A DNA stretch of 20,654 bases from a virus. Numbering within the stretch: the stretch's first letter is position 1; each line of letters opens with the position of its first letter. The stretch is from positions 1 through 20,654 of IMG/VR virus record IMGVR_UViG_3300028283_000214. One strand, given 5' to 3'. This document shows, in pieces, positions 13,057-20,162 of the stretch. The translations under genes were made by a program, and so were the position numbers. The notes beneath the pieces were generated by a model, which worked only from the letters and a program-made list of their open reading frames with translations, was not told the origin of the DNA and made no database searches.

Positions 13057-14610
13057 ATGATGGCAGAAATTCACAAATATACAGCCTACTTTGAAAAAAA
13101 GGAAGATAAGGTTGAAAAAAAACCTGCTAAGCATCCCGCTAAGCCAGTGAAAAAACCAGTGAAACCTTATATACCTGAGGAAGAAATAGGTGAAGAGGGT
13201 AAACAATTCTCTATGCCTTTTTTTGACGACGATCCATTACCATATGGAGGACAACCGTACGAAGGTTTCCTTAAAATGGGAATGGGTAAAGGTAAAAAGA
13301 AAGAAGAGGTGAAGATTAAGAAGTCTGATCTTGAGAAACATCCATTTTTCAAATATATTCCAAAAGAAATATTGAATTGGATGACCAAGACTAAAAAGGA
13401 AGATGGAACAATAGAAGAAGTTCCAACAGACGAAATACCAGAAGATGAAGTAATGTATAATCTTGATGAACTTCCTATCCAAACTGGTGACTACGTTGTT
13501 TGTGACGACTTTGAAGATCTGAATAAAAACCAACTGGAATTTTTAAAAGCTAAACCTCATTATAAAGTTAAATCTGTTACTGATAAAGGCGGTAGATATT
13601 ACGGAGGTGGTGAACCACATATCGAAATTGGTTATAAAATCCCTTTCAAAATGAGGAGATTTAAAAAAGTTGAAAGAGATATGTCTGGTAAATTCAAGAT
13701 ATTATTTCTACAATTTGATCTACCCATCGATACACACGGCGAAGAAGATAAACACAATTTCTTCAAAGGTCAAGATAAAATGTCCGATTTATTCACAGTA
13801 TTATTTGAAGAAAGATTACCAGATTCTTACGTTGATTTTTGCCAATACGATGACGTATATAGAACAGGACCAGACTTTTATATAGATAATATGAAACTCA
13901 AAGATTACGATTTTGTATTCTTTGGTTTTATGGCAAACTTTACTACAATAGTAAAAATGATTATATCTTACCTAGATAAACACAATATCCCTTATCTTAA
14001 ATACGGAACATATAAAGACTTAGATAATAAGGCTTACGAAATGCATCTTATTGATTCTTTAGGTTATCCTTATATTCCTTCAATTATGGCTTCAAGATTA
14101 ACTAAAAGAGTAATTGAAGCTGTTAAAGAGTTTGGATTCCCTGTTATTGTTAAGGATATTAATTTAAATAGAGGAGAAGGAGTATGGAAGGTAGAAACAA
14201 TGAAAGAACTTTCACAGAAATTCTCTTATAGTAATAAGTTAATGCTTATTCAAAAATTCGTTCCTAATGACGGTGATTACAGAGTTATATCTATAAAGAA
14301 CAAAGTAGAAATGGTTATTAAGAAAGAAAGAATTAAAGGTAGTAAAGAATTTAGAGCCAACGTCGCAAGAGGTGGTAAGGCTGTAAAAGGAACACTACCA
14401 ATGAATATAATAAGAATGTGTGAAGATATTTCACATCATCTCGTATGTGATATTGTTGGATTTGATATAATTCAAGATAAAGTTACTAAAGAATATTACG
14501 TGATGGAAACTAATTCTTCACCACACTTCCCAACATTTGCAGTTATATCAGAGATTGATATTCCAGGTATAATAGTTGACTACATTATCAAGAAGATTAA
14601 GAATAAATAA
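13057..14610 (+). CDS. Tagged ATP-grasp ligase
   Basis: 517 aa; ATGATG offers two starts (13057, 13060). The N-terminus AEIHKYTAYFEKKE resembles the shared tag and is followed by a Lys/Pro-rich linker. A small beta domain (about 140-205, GDYVVCDDFEDL to KMRRFKKVE) precedes a pre-ATP-grasp Rossmann-like part (KFKILFLQFDLP, 212-223; DYDFVFFGFMANF). The ATP-grasp core covers about 325-515: FPVIVKDINLNRGEGVWKV (361-379), LIQKFVPNDGDYRV (397-410), EFRANVARGGKA (431-442), IVGFDIIQD and YVMETNSSPHF (481-491), the last carrying the Mg-binding Glu and Asn. The family makes amide bonds through acyl phosphates (RimK, glutathione synthetase). The substrate is unknown. The tag suggests packaging or assembly with virions. 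Confidence 0.85.
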   Translation: MMAEIHKYTAYFEKKEDKVEKKPAKHPAKPVKKPVKPYIPEEEIGEEGKQFSMPFFDDDPLPYGGQPYEGFLKMGMGKGKKKEEVKIKKSDLEKHPFFKYIPKEILNWMTKTKKEDGTIEEVPTDEIPEDEVMYNLDELPIQTGDYVVCDDFEDLNKNQLEFLKAKPHYKVKSVTDKGGRYYGGGEPHIEIGYKIPFKMRRFKKVERDMSGKFKILFLQFDLPIDTHGEEDKHNFFKGQDKMSDLFTVLFEERLPDSYVDFCQYDDVYRTGPDFYIDNMKLKDYDFVFFGFMANFTTIVKMIISYLDKHNIPYLKYGTYKDLDNKAYEMHLIDSLGYPYIPSIMASRLTKRVIEAVKEFGFPVIVKDINLNRGEGVWKVETMKELSQKFSYSNKLMLIQKFVPNDGDYRVISIKNKVEMVIKKERIKGSKEFRANVARGGKAVKGTLPMNIIRMCEDISHHLVCDIVGFDIIQDKVTKEYYVMETNSSPHFPTFAVISEIDIPGIIVDYIIKKIKNK

Positions 14611-14611
14611 A

Positions 14612-14749
14612 TTATTTTTTCCTGATTGAACACCCAGACACATTGCAACCATTGCAATGTGTTTTTGGTTTTATAAAACCTCTGATTATGTTATAAACAG
14701 TTACACCTAAGGCTATAAGAATAATAGTTATTACTATTAAAGTTTGCAT
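14612..14749 (-). CDS. Cys-rich small membrane protein (FeoB-associated type)
   Basis: 45 aa, shorter than usual gene-finder limits. Residues 2-22 form one hydrophobic membrane helix (QTLIVITIILIALGVTVYNI), followed by a basic stretch and a Cys cluster HCNGCNVSGCSIRKK. This layout matches the FeoB-associated Cys-rich membrane protein family, frequent in Bacteroidota, where the Cys cluster is thought to bind metal next to the iron transporter. No feoB lies in the window. It is the only gene on this strand between two + strand genes and converges with the ATP-grasp gene. Expression is not proven, but helix plus Cys cluster is unlikely by chance. Confidence 0.65.
   Translation of the reverse strand: MQTLIVITIILIALGVTVYNIIRGFIKPKTHCNGCNVSGCSIRKK
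14638..14668. terminator. Strong hairpin with U-run, inside the small Cys-rich gene
   Basis: ACACATTGCAA (14638-14648) and TTGCAATGTGT (14652-14662) form a perfect 11-bp stem with a CCA loop, followed by T residues on the + strand. It is placed correctly to terminate the ATP-grasp gene. It also encodes the repeated Cys-Asn of the antisense small protein, so part of its symmetry may be coding. Confidence 0.65.
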
Positions 14750-14771
14750 ACTTTATATATAATTTTTCTGT

Positions 14772-16784
14772 ATGAAAAGTTTAATATATAGTCACATGGA
14801 TCTATTATTGCAGGATAAGAATAAAATAGTTGATGTCGTTAATAATCTTAAACAGAATAAGCCCGAAGGCGGTGCCAATTTCTTTGATAGAATGGATGAG
14901 TTTGTTCGTGATCCTAAAAATGTAGATATGGTTTATCACCTCTTTGATAAAATAAGACAAGATCAAGGAACTAATTATAATCTTATACTTACTGGTAAAT
15001 TTGGCGATTGGATTTATAATCTTATAAAAACAGGTAAAATCAAAGTAACTGGTATAGTTATTCATGTTAGTGGTTCACTTAGAAGTAGTATTAAAAACAA
15101 AACTTTCCAAATAATAGGGGGAGATGAGAATAGAGTTTATAACAAGAATTTTGTATTACTAGATGATAGTTATTACTCTGGATCAACAAAGAAAGAAATA
15201 GATAAACATTTAGAAAAATATAAAGCTAAAATAATTAAAACTTATGTGTTTTACGATGGTAGCTTTCAAAAGAGATCTGATGTTTACGCAGTATATAGAT
15301 ATTACGATTATCATATGGACGATATACTTCCAGTTAAGAAACTGTTAAGTGTATTGAATAATATAGATGAGCAGAATATACCTTATGATATGCTTGAAAA
15401 TCAGATAATGAAGGGACAAATAAGGAGTATAAAAGAATTATTAAAAGAAATTCAATTATTAAAACAAAAATTTCAAAATGCTGGTTCGAATAAAGTTAAT
15501 ATTAAGTCTTATGGTTATAAGAGAGAATATGAAAAGAAAAAGATTAAAAAATATAAAGGGTTTTTAAATGAAAATCTTGGTGGATTTAAAACATTTGATG
15601 ATTTAGAATTTGATGAAGTTGATGATTTCAAAGGAGCTAAGAAGGCTAAAATGATCTTTGATAATGGATATAAAATTTCTGTTTTATTTGGTGATAAGTA
15701 TTATTCTAACGGTAAAGATACATATGAAGTAGCTTATATAACACCAGAAGGTAAATTAAGTAGTCCTATTGGTGGTTTAACTAAAGATGAAGTTACTGAT
15801 GAAATGATAGTTATCCAAGAAATGGAACCAAGAAAAAGAATAATTACACCTGAAGATCCTTATGGGGAAGAAGTTTGGGACACCAATGAGGCTTACGTTA
15901 AACAAAGATACGAACAAACATTCCTTGTATCACAGTTCTGGACCAAATATCTTAGAGAAGGAAGAAAAAGTGTAATAATCTTGTTAAGAGGTAGAGAAGT
16001 TGAATTTCACGCTAAATCTAAAGTTGAAACATATAAAGGATCTGTAAGTGGTTTAATGCCCGCTCTTTCAAAGAAACGTAACGAGGTAATGATTTTATTT
16101 GATACAAAGAAATATGGTGTTTTAGAAGTAGATAATAATTTTCCAATTGTAGTAAGAGAAAGACCTTTAAGTGAGGGTATTAAGTGGTATTCTAAAGGTA
16201 AATTAGGAGATGAGGAAGAACCTGAATTTAAAATTAACAGTAAATTTAAAGATGTAGGTGAAAATGATGTTGAATATAAAGGCATCATAATAAGACCTAA
16301 AAAACATTACGACACTTGGCAATATAATATCTATGTAAGAAATCCAAAATGGAAAAAAGTTAGAAATTATACAAATTTTGGAAGCGAAGAGGAAGCGATA
16401 CAAAAGGCTAAAAATTACATCGATGTGTGGGGATTTAGAATAGAAGACACTTATCCTGGTAATCTAATAGAAGAAGAAGTTAGATGGTATTCAAAGGGTA
16501 AATTGAGTGATAACGAACCTATGGAAGTTATAGAAAATACATTTAGTGTTGGTGATAGAGTGAAAATACAAAAAAAATCATGGTATTGGAACGATAAAGA
16601 TACACAAGAAGATAATAAAACTAGTGTTAATCATAGAGGTATATGGACAAAACATGATAGTGACGAAACTTATACTGTATTAAGAGTTGATTACGCTAAT
16701 AATATTGAGGGTTATACAGGTGAGGTTATTCAATTCAAAGAAGTGTGGCCATTCTTCCAAATTACTAATATGAAAAAAGTATGA
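14772..16784 (+). CDS. Phosphoribosyltransferase-like enzyme fused to a virion-type extension
   Basis: 670 aa. Residues 1-235 are a type I PRTase-like domain: LILTGKFGDWIYNLI, then TGIVIHVSG, then FVLLDDSYYSGST (127-139), the PRPP-binding loop with its Asp pair. Residues 255-271 (KKKIKKYKGFLNENLGG) look like the shared N-terminal tag in an internal position. The remaining 400 residues are hydrophilic small modules: DPYGEEVWDTN (362-372), a beta segment (398-460), and two copies of (I/V)(K/R)WYSKGKL-D (470-480 and 570-580) flanking another small alpha/beta unit. The end resembles an SH3-like domain (592-660). It overlaps the next gene by 4 bp (ATGA). The PRTase substrate is unknown. Confidence 0.8.
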   Translation: MKSLIYSHMDLLLQDKNKIVDVVNNLKQNKPEGGANFFDRMDEFVRDPKNVDMVYHLFDKIRQDQGTNYNLILTGKFGDWIYNLIKTGKIKVTGIVIHVSGSLRSSIKNKTFQIIGGDENRVYNKNFVLLDDSYYSGSTKKEIDKHLEKYKAKIIKTYVFYDGSFQKRSDVYAVYRYYDYHMDDILPVKKLLSVLNNIDEQNIPYDMLENQIMKGQIRSIKELLKEIQLLKQKFQNAGSNKVNIKSYGYKREYEKKKIKKYKGFLNENLGGFKTFDDLEFDEVDDFKGAKKAKMIFDNGYKISVLFGDKYYSNGKDTYEVAYITPEGKLSSPIGGLTKDEVTDEMIVIQEMEPRKRIITPEDPYGEEVWDTNEAYVKQRYEQTFLVSQFWTKYLREGRKSVIILLRGREVEFHAKSKVETYKGSVSGLMPALSKKRNEVMILFDTKKYGVLEVDNNFPIVVRERPLSEGIKWYSKGKLGDEEEPEFKINSKFKDVGENDVEYKGIIIRPKKHYDTWQYNIYVRNPKWKKVRNYTNFGSEEEAIQKAKNYIDVWGFRIEDTYPGNLIEEEVRWYSKGKLSDNEPMEVIENTFSVGDRVKIQKKSWYWNDKDTQEDNKTSVNHRGIWTKHDSDETYTVLRVDYANNIEGYTGEVIQFKEVWPFFQITNMKKV

Positions 16785-17578
16785 ACAAAAAACTAGAGAA
16801 ATACGTAGATGAACTACTTGATATGAGAGTTCAACCTGGCGATATTGCTGACGATAATATAGCTCTTTTTGTTGATTTCATTAACGCCATTTATCAAAAT
16901 AAAGAAGTAGCAGTCTTTACTTTTCCTTTCTTAGAAAGAATAGATGAATTCATAATCAGTCCAGATAATATGGATATGATTAGAAAAATGTTTGAAATCA
17001 TTGAAAAACAAGAAGGTAACGTTAATATAGTCTCATCTGGTAGTTTTGGATTGTGGATTTATCAACTCGTCGAAGAAGGTGAAATAGAATTTGATGGAAA
17101 TATAGTTATAGTCAGTGGTCAAATTAGAAAAGTAAAAGAAGATGAAGGCAATAAGATAATTATTCTTAAACAGAGACACGATATTGAAGATGAAGAATTT
17201 ATCTTTATGGATGATAGTTATTTTTCAGGTGGGACAAGAGATAAGATAAATGATTTCCTTAAAAAATTTGGATCTAAAATTACAAGGTCATTTGTGTTCT
17301 ATACACATAATCCTGAAAATCCAAAGAAAGTATATTCAAGTTATTGTTATTCTGAAAATCATATTGAAGAGATTATCCCAATTCATAGATATAGTGAATA
17401 CGTAAACACAGTGGATTTGAGCATCCACGAAGATATTATATGGGAAAAAATTTACAAAGATGAGTTAAAAGGTATTAAAGAATTATTAAGATATATAAAA
17501 ACACTAGAAGATAAAAACAAACTTACAGAAGGTTTTATTATAAAATATAAAAACTTCAAATTGAATGGAAAAGATTAA
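16781..17578 (+). CDS. Phosphoribosyltransferase-like protein, paralogue of upstream domain
   Basis: 265 aa. Aligns along its length with residues 1-260 of the upstream protein: FLERIDEFIISPDNMDMI against FDRMDEFVRDPKNVDMV, SSGSFGLWIYQLVEEGEI against LTGKFGDWIYNLIKTGKI, and the PRPP loop FIFMDDSYFSGGT (140-152). The C-terminus also ends in a tag-like segment, GFIIKYKNFKLNG (251-263), at the place where the larger paralogue continues into its extension. Start and stop overlap both neighbours (4 bp and 14 bp), so this is a translationally coupled three-gene unit with the HAD gene. Base-exchange activity on a nucleobase or nucleoside-like substrate is inferred; catalytic competence is not certain. 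Confidence 0.8.
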   Translation: MNKKLEKYVDELLDMRVQPGDIADDNIALFVDFINAIYQNKEVAVFTFPFLERIDEFIISPDNMDMIRKMFEIIEKQEGNVNIVSSGSFGLWIYQLVEEGEIEFDGNIVIVSGQIRKVKEDEGNKIIILKQRHDIEDEEFIFMDDSYFSGGTRDKINDFLKKFGSKITRSFVFYTHNPENPKKVYSSYCYSENHIEEIIPIHRYSEYVNTVDLSIHEDIIWEKIYKDELKGIKELLRYIKTLEDKNKLTEGFIIKYKNFKLNGKD

Positions 17579-18050
17579 AGTAATATTTCTTGATATTGAT
17601 GGTGTACTAAGATTAGTTACAGGAAACAGTTTCGATAAAAAATGTGTCGATAATATTAATAAACTTGTTAAAGAAACAGGAGCCAAGATAGTCATATCTT
17701 CTACTTGGCGTAGAAACGGATTAGAAGCAGTTAAAGAATTTCTGGAAAAATATGAAATTGAAGGGATTTTCGATATGACTCCGATATTCAACGTCTTAAA
17801 AGTTTATCCAACAGAAGATTGGAACAATCAATTCAAACCCCCAAGAGGTATGGAAATAAGAGAGTGGTTAAGGAATTATACCAATATGGATAGATACGTT
17901 GAAAGCTATGTTATAATAGATGATAGTGAAGATATGCTTCTTAATCAATTAAGTCATTACGTTAAAGTAGAACAAACTAAAGGATTTGATAATAAATGTT
18001 TAAAGAAAGCTATTGAAATTTTAAAAATTATAAATATACCAACAATATAA
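17565..18050 (+). CDS. HAD-superfamily hydrolase (Swiss-Army-Knife HAD type)
   Basis: 161 aa. Motif I is VIFLDIDGVL (D10 nucleophile, D12 acid/base); motif II is KIVISSTWR (T47); RGMEIREWL (94-102) and motif IV YVIIDDSEDM (D119, D120) follow. DIDGVL with SSTWR and an RG-EI--WL segment is typical of the HAD family found alone and in Swiss-Army-Knife RNA-repair proteins. The likely reaction is dephosphorylation of a nucleotide, sugar phosphate or nucleic-acid end. It overlaps the second PRTase-like gene by 14 bp, which suggests that it works on the product of that enzyme. It is the last gene of the unit. Confidence 0.85.
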   Translation: MEKIKVIFLDIDGVLRLVTGNSFDKKCVDNINKLVKETGAKIVISSTWRRNGLEAVKEFLEKYEIEGIFDMTPIFNVLKVYPTEDWNNQFKPPRGMEIREWLRNYTNMDRYVESYVIIDDSEDMLLNQLSHYVKVEQTKGFDNKCLKKAIEILKIINIPTI

Positions 18051-18075
18051 TGTTAAATTAAAATTAAATTTTTTT

Positions 18076-18104
18076 GTAACCTTTTTTTATTTGTAGTGTC
18101 TAAT
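18076..18104 (+). promoter_or_regulatory. Bacteroidota ECF-sigma-type promoter
   Basis: GTAAC (18076-18080) is separated by 17 bp from GTCTAAT (18098-18104), the AAC / GTC layout of extracytoplasmic-function sigma promoters. T-rich spacers of this type are found upstream of ECF sigma operons in Bacteroidota. It stands about 117 bp upstream of a small secreted-protein gene. The leader between contains only very short frames and a second possible start element (TATAAATA, 18193-18200). Confidence 0.5.
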
Positions 18105-18220
18105 CTCTAAAATAAAGAAAAATAATGATTTCTATTAAAGTTAATTTAGATTAAATTAAAATATGGAAAAACTTCAGTTTAGAATCATTATATATAAATA
18201 AAAAAAGAAAGACGAAAAAG

Positions 18221-18457
18221 ATGAAAAAGATAATTTTAATTATTGGATTAAGTTTATTAAGTTTAATAGCTTTTGCTGACGGTGACGCTGCATCAGTATC
18301 TTCAATGCCACCAACATCAAAAATGGAAATGAGTATTGAAATGTTAAAACCTATCACACCAAATGAAGCAACGTTTGAAGACGTGGATTCAATTTTAACT
18401 GTGGAGTTAATAAAATTATCTCCTGTAACACCAAAAGAAGCAACCTTCGAAGAATAA
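18221..18457 (+). CDS. Small secreted protein with repeated TP-EATFE motif
   Basis: 78 aa. Residues 1-19 form a clean signal peptide (KKIILIIGLSLLSLIAFA, with cleavage likely after the Ala-Phe-Ala). The mature part of about 58 residues contains two copies of a motif: LKPITPNEATFED and, at the very C-terminus, LSPVTPKEATFEE. I associate short secreted proteins with this ending with ECF-sigma gene neighbourhoods in Bacteroidota; this is recollection, not a search. It lies behind an ECF-type promoter and 10 bp before an anti-sigma-like membrane protein gene. It is unlike the charged, tagged proteins of the rest of the window and is probably of host origin. Confidence 0.7.
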   Translation: MKKIILIIGLSLLSLIAFADGDAASVSSMPPTSKMEMSIEMLKPITPNEATFEDVDSILTVELIKLSPVTPKEATFEE

Positions 18458-18467
18458 ATTATTGAAT

Positions 18468-18845
18468 ATGAACGACACACAGTTTGACGAATTTTTAAGA
18501 AAAAACATCAGAAGTTTAGACGACGATTGTTGTCCTTCTGATGATTTCGTGGATAATGTTATGTGTTGCTGCTGTGATTACGAGACAGCTAAAGCTGAAA
18601 GAATTTTAAGAATTAAGAAATATTCATTAGCCTTAATCCCGTTAATATTTATAGGATTAGTTATATTTGTACCTGGATTAAGTGGAATTTTAATAGGATT
18701 ATTTAGTAAAATAACATTTGTAGGAATACTGAAATATTATACATATTCGTCAATAATAGTATTGACTATAATGTATTTATTTTTATCAGAAAGAATTGTG
18801 AAATTTATTAAGCGTAACTCTCAACAAGTTCAGTTGATTGGTTAA
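18468..18845 (+). CDS. Small membrane protein, anti-sigma-like
   Basis: 125 aa from the ATG at 18468 (a TTG six bases earlier is less likely). The cytosolic N-terminus has an acidic helix (FDEFLRKNIRSLDDD) and the segment PSDDFVDNVMCCCC. A short helix plus P-DFVD-VM before a membrane anchor is common in small proteins encoded with ECF sigma factors in Bacteroidota. Two membrane helices follow (about 50-75 and 82-105), with a basic tail. The Cys cluster DNVMCCCCDY is unusual. No sigma factor is encoded nearby. The 3' end overlaps the convergent hydrolase gene by 38 bp. Confidence 0.65.
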   Translation: MNDTQFDEFLRKNIRSLDDDCCPSDDFVDNVMCCCCDYETAKAERILRIKKYSLALIPLIFIGLVIFVPGLSGILIGLFSKITFVGILKYYTYSSIIVLTIMYLFLSERIVKFIKRNSQQVQLIG

Positions 18846-19410
18846 CATTTGATTTCCCCCACCAAATTTCTCTATAATATTCAAACGCCATTTTAAATAA
18901 TTGGAGTGAAACAGCGTGCTCGAGACCAGGAATGATAAGTATTTCACCACCAGCAGCCTCAAAACCTTTTTGTTCTAAAAATCTAACAACAAGATGTGAG
19001 TCTACACCACCTTTATATTTCTTGTCTTCTGCACCAATGACCATGACTTGATCGCCATATATAGGAAGATTTTTATAATCTTCTGGTAATATTTGGAGAG
19101 TTGGGGCCTCACTTGAAGAAGCAATGGCTGGATTAAAATGAATCCCTTTTATTTTATATTTATTACAAAGATGAAAACCAGGGTGTCCACCAGCAGAATA
19201 ACCTATAATGAGATCAATATGTTCCTTTTCCACTATCTTTTCTAGATAAGGAAAAAGATAATCTCCCTCGTACCAATATATTTCAGGGTAAACTAATTGA
19301 TCCCCGAACATAGTGAACGTATCAATAAATCCTTGACTTTTCTCGAAAGGAAGTAGGTTATTTTGTTTGTCGCGCATCCAACACGATCCTGTAATAAACA
19401 TTACTTTCAT
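18808..19410 (-). CDS. Alpha/beta hydrolase
   Basis: 200 aa. The nucleophile elbow is LIIGYSAGGH (67-76) with S72. MVIGAEDK (123-130) supplies the region of the acid residue, and PGLEHAV (161-167) the likely catalytic H165. HFNPAIASS after the second strand is typical of YqiA-like esterases. The fold is small, with no cap domain. It begins within the stop of the upstream gene (4-bp overlap, ATGA). Its 3' end overlaps the convergent membrane protein gene. Esterase or thioesterase activity is likely; the substrate is unknown. Confidence 0.75.
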   Translation of the reverse strand: MKVMFITGSCWMRDKQNNLLPFEKSQGFIDTFTMFGDQLVYPEIYWYEGDYLFPYLEKIVEKEHIDLIIGYSAGGHPGFHLCNKYKIKGIHFNPAIASSSEAPTLQILPEDYKNLPIYGDQVMVIGAEDKKYKGGVDSHLVVRFLEQKGFEAAGGEILIIPGLEHAVSLQLFKMAFEYYREIWWGKSNVNQSTELVESYA

Positions 19411-19697
19411 GCTATATCGTCTTTAGTTAGAGTGACATTAAAATCATTACCATCTTGATCAAGAAACTCGATGTATATATTTCCATCTCCACCAACTTCC
19501 ATACGATCAATCATACAATCTTCAGGATTAACTGGATCAAAATTTCTGAAACGTTCTGAACTTTCTTTATTGTATTTTTCTACAACTAGTGGTGCAAGTT
19601 TACCAGTGAGAGTTTCATATGATTTACAAATATCAAAAATTTCTCTAAAAGATACACCAATTTCTATTGCTTCATTCAATCTTTTAATCTTTGCCAT
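19407..19697 (-). CDS. Small hypothetical protein
   Basis: 96 aa. The N-terminal half is helical (IKRLNEAIEIGVSFREIFDICKSYETL) and the C-terminal half predicts three or four strands (DRMEVGGDGNIYIEFLDQDGN). No family is recognised and no metal-binding or catalytic pattern is seen. It overlaps the hydrolase gene by 4 bp, so the two proteins are translationally coupled and may act together. A TATAAAAT-like element lies about 20 bp upstream on this strand. Confidence 0.65.
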   Translation of the reverse strand: MAKIKRLNEAIEIGVSFREIFDICKSYETLTGKLAPLVVEKYNKESSERFRNFDPVNPEDCMIDRMEVGGDGNIYIEFLDQDGNDFNVTLTKDDIA

Positions 19698-19733
19698 ATT
19701 AAGAATTTTTATTTTATATATTAATTTTTGAAA

Positions 19734-20162
19734 TTAGATAATTCTAAAAGTTTTTGACTCATTTACAGGCCACATATATTTACTTTCGTTGAATCCTTCG
19801 TCATCTGGGAATAAAGGCAAATAAAACCCTTTATTCTTTTGTATTAAACGACTGCGCATTGCTCTATGAAAATCTTCGTTACCTAACCACCAGGGATATT
19901 CATATTTTTCTTCGTAAATAATATAAAGCATGTTATTTACGAATCCTCTTTTAATCCACTCAACTATCATAGCGTTATGGTATTCAGCTAAGGCTCCTCT
20001 ATAACCTTCCCACATCTTAACTACTGGATGATTTTTCCAACGTGTAGGGTTACTCAAACATTTATATATCTGAAAAGCCTCAACTCTTTGTTTACCAAGT
20101 CGTTGATAGTCTAAAACTTGTGCTGACTTTTCAAAATCAGCGTACGGTAGGAATGTTTGCAT
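19734..20162 (-). CDS. Pyrimidine-dimer-glycosylase-type (Pyr_excise / MSMEG_6728) protein
   Basis: 142 aa. MQTFLPYADFEKSAQVLDYQ at the N-terminus, then RLGKQRVEAFQI (21-32), NHPVVKMWEGY (44-54), RGALAEY and PWWLGNEDFHRAMRSRL (90-106), ending in YMWPV. This is the conserved pattern of proteins annotated as pyrimidine dimer DNA glycosylase (PF03013-related, the T4 endonuclease V group) or MSMEG_6728 family. T4 endonuclease V excises UV-induced dimers. Here the N-terminal residue after Met is Gln, not the catalytic Thr of T4, so glycosylase activity is not assured. The gene starts inside the 3' end of the upstream HAD gene. Confidence 0.75.
   Translation of the reverse strand: MQTFLPYADFEKSAQVLDYQRLGKQRVEAFQIYKCLSNPTRWKNHPVVKMWEGYRGALAEYHNAMIVEWIKRGFVNNMLYIIYEEKYEYPWWLGNEDFHRAMRSRLIQKNKGFYLPLFPDDEGFNESKYMWPVNESKTFRII

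Noticed and set aside
18121-18180. Very short frames of 8 and 12 codons in the leader of the ECF-type unit
   Set aside because: Too short to separate from chance; no regulatory amino-acid run is seen.
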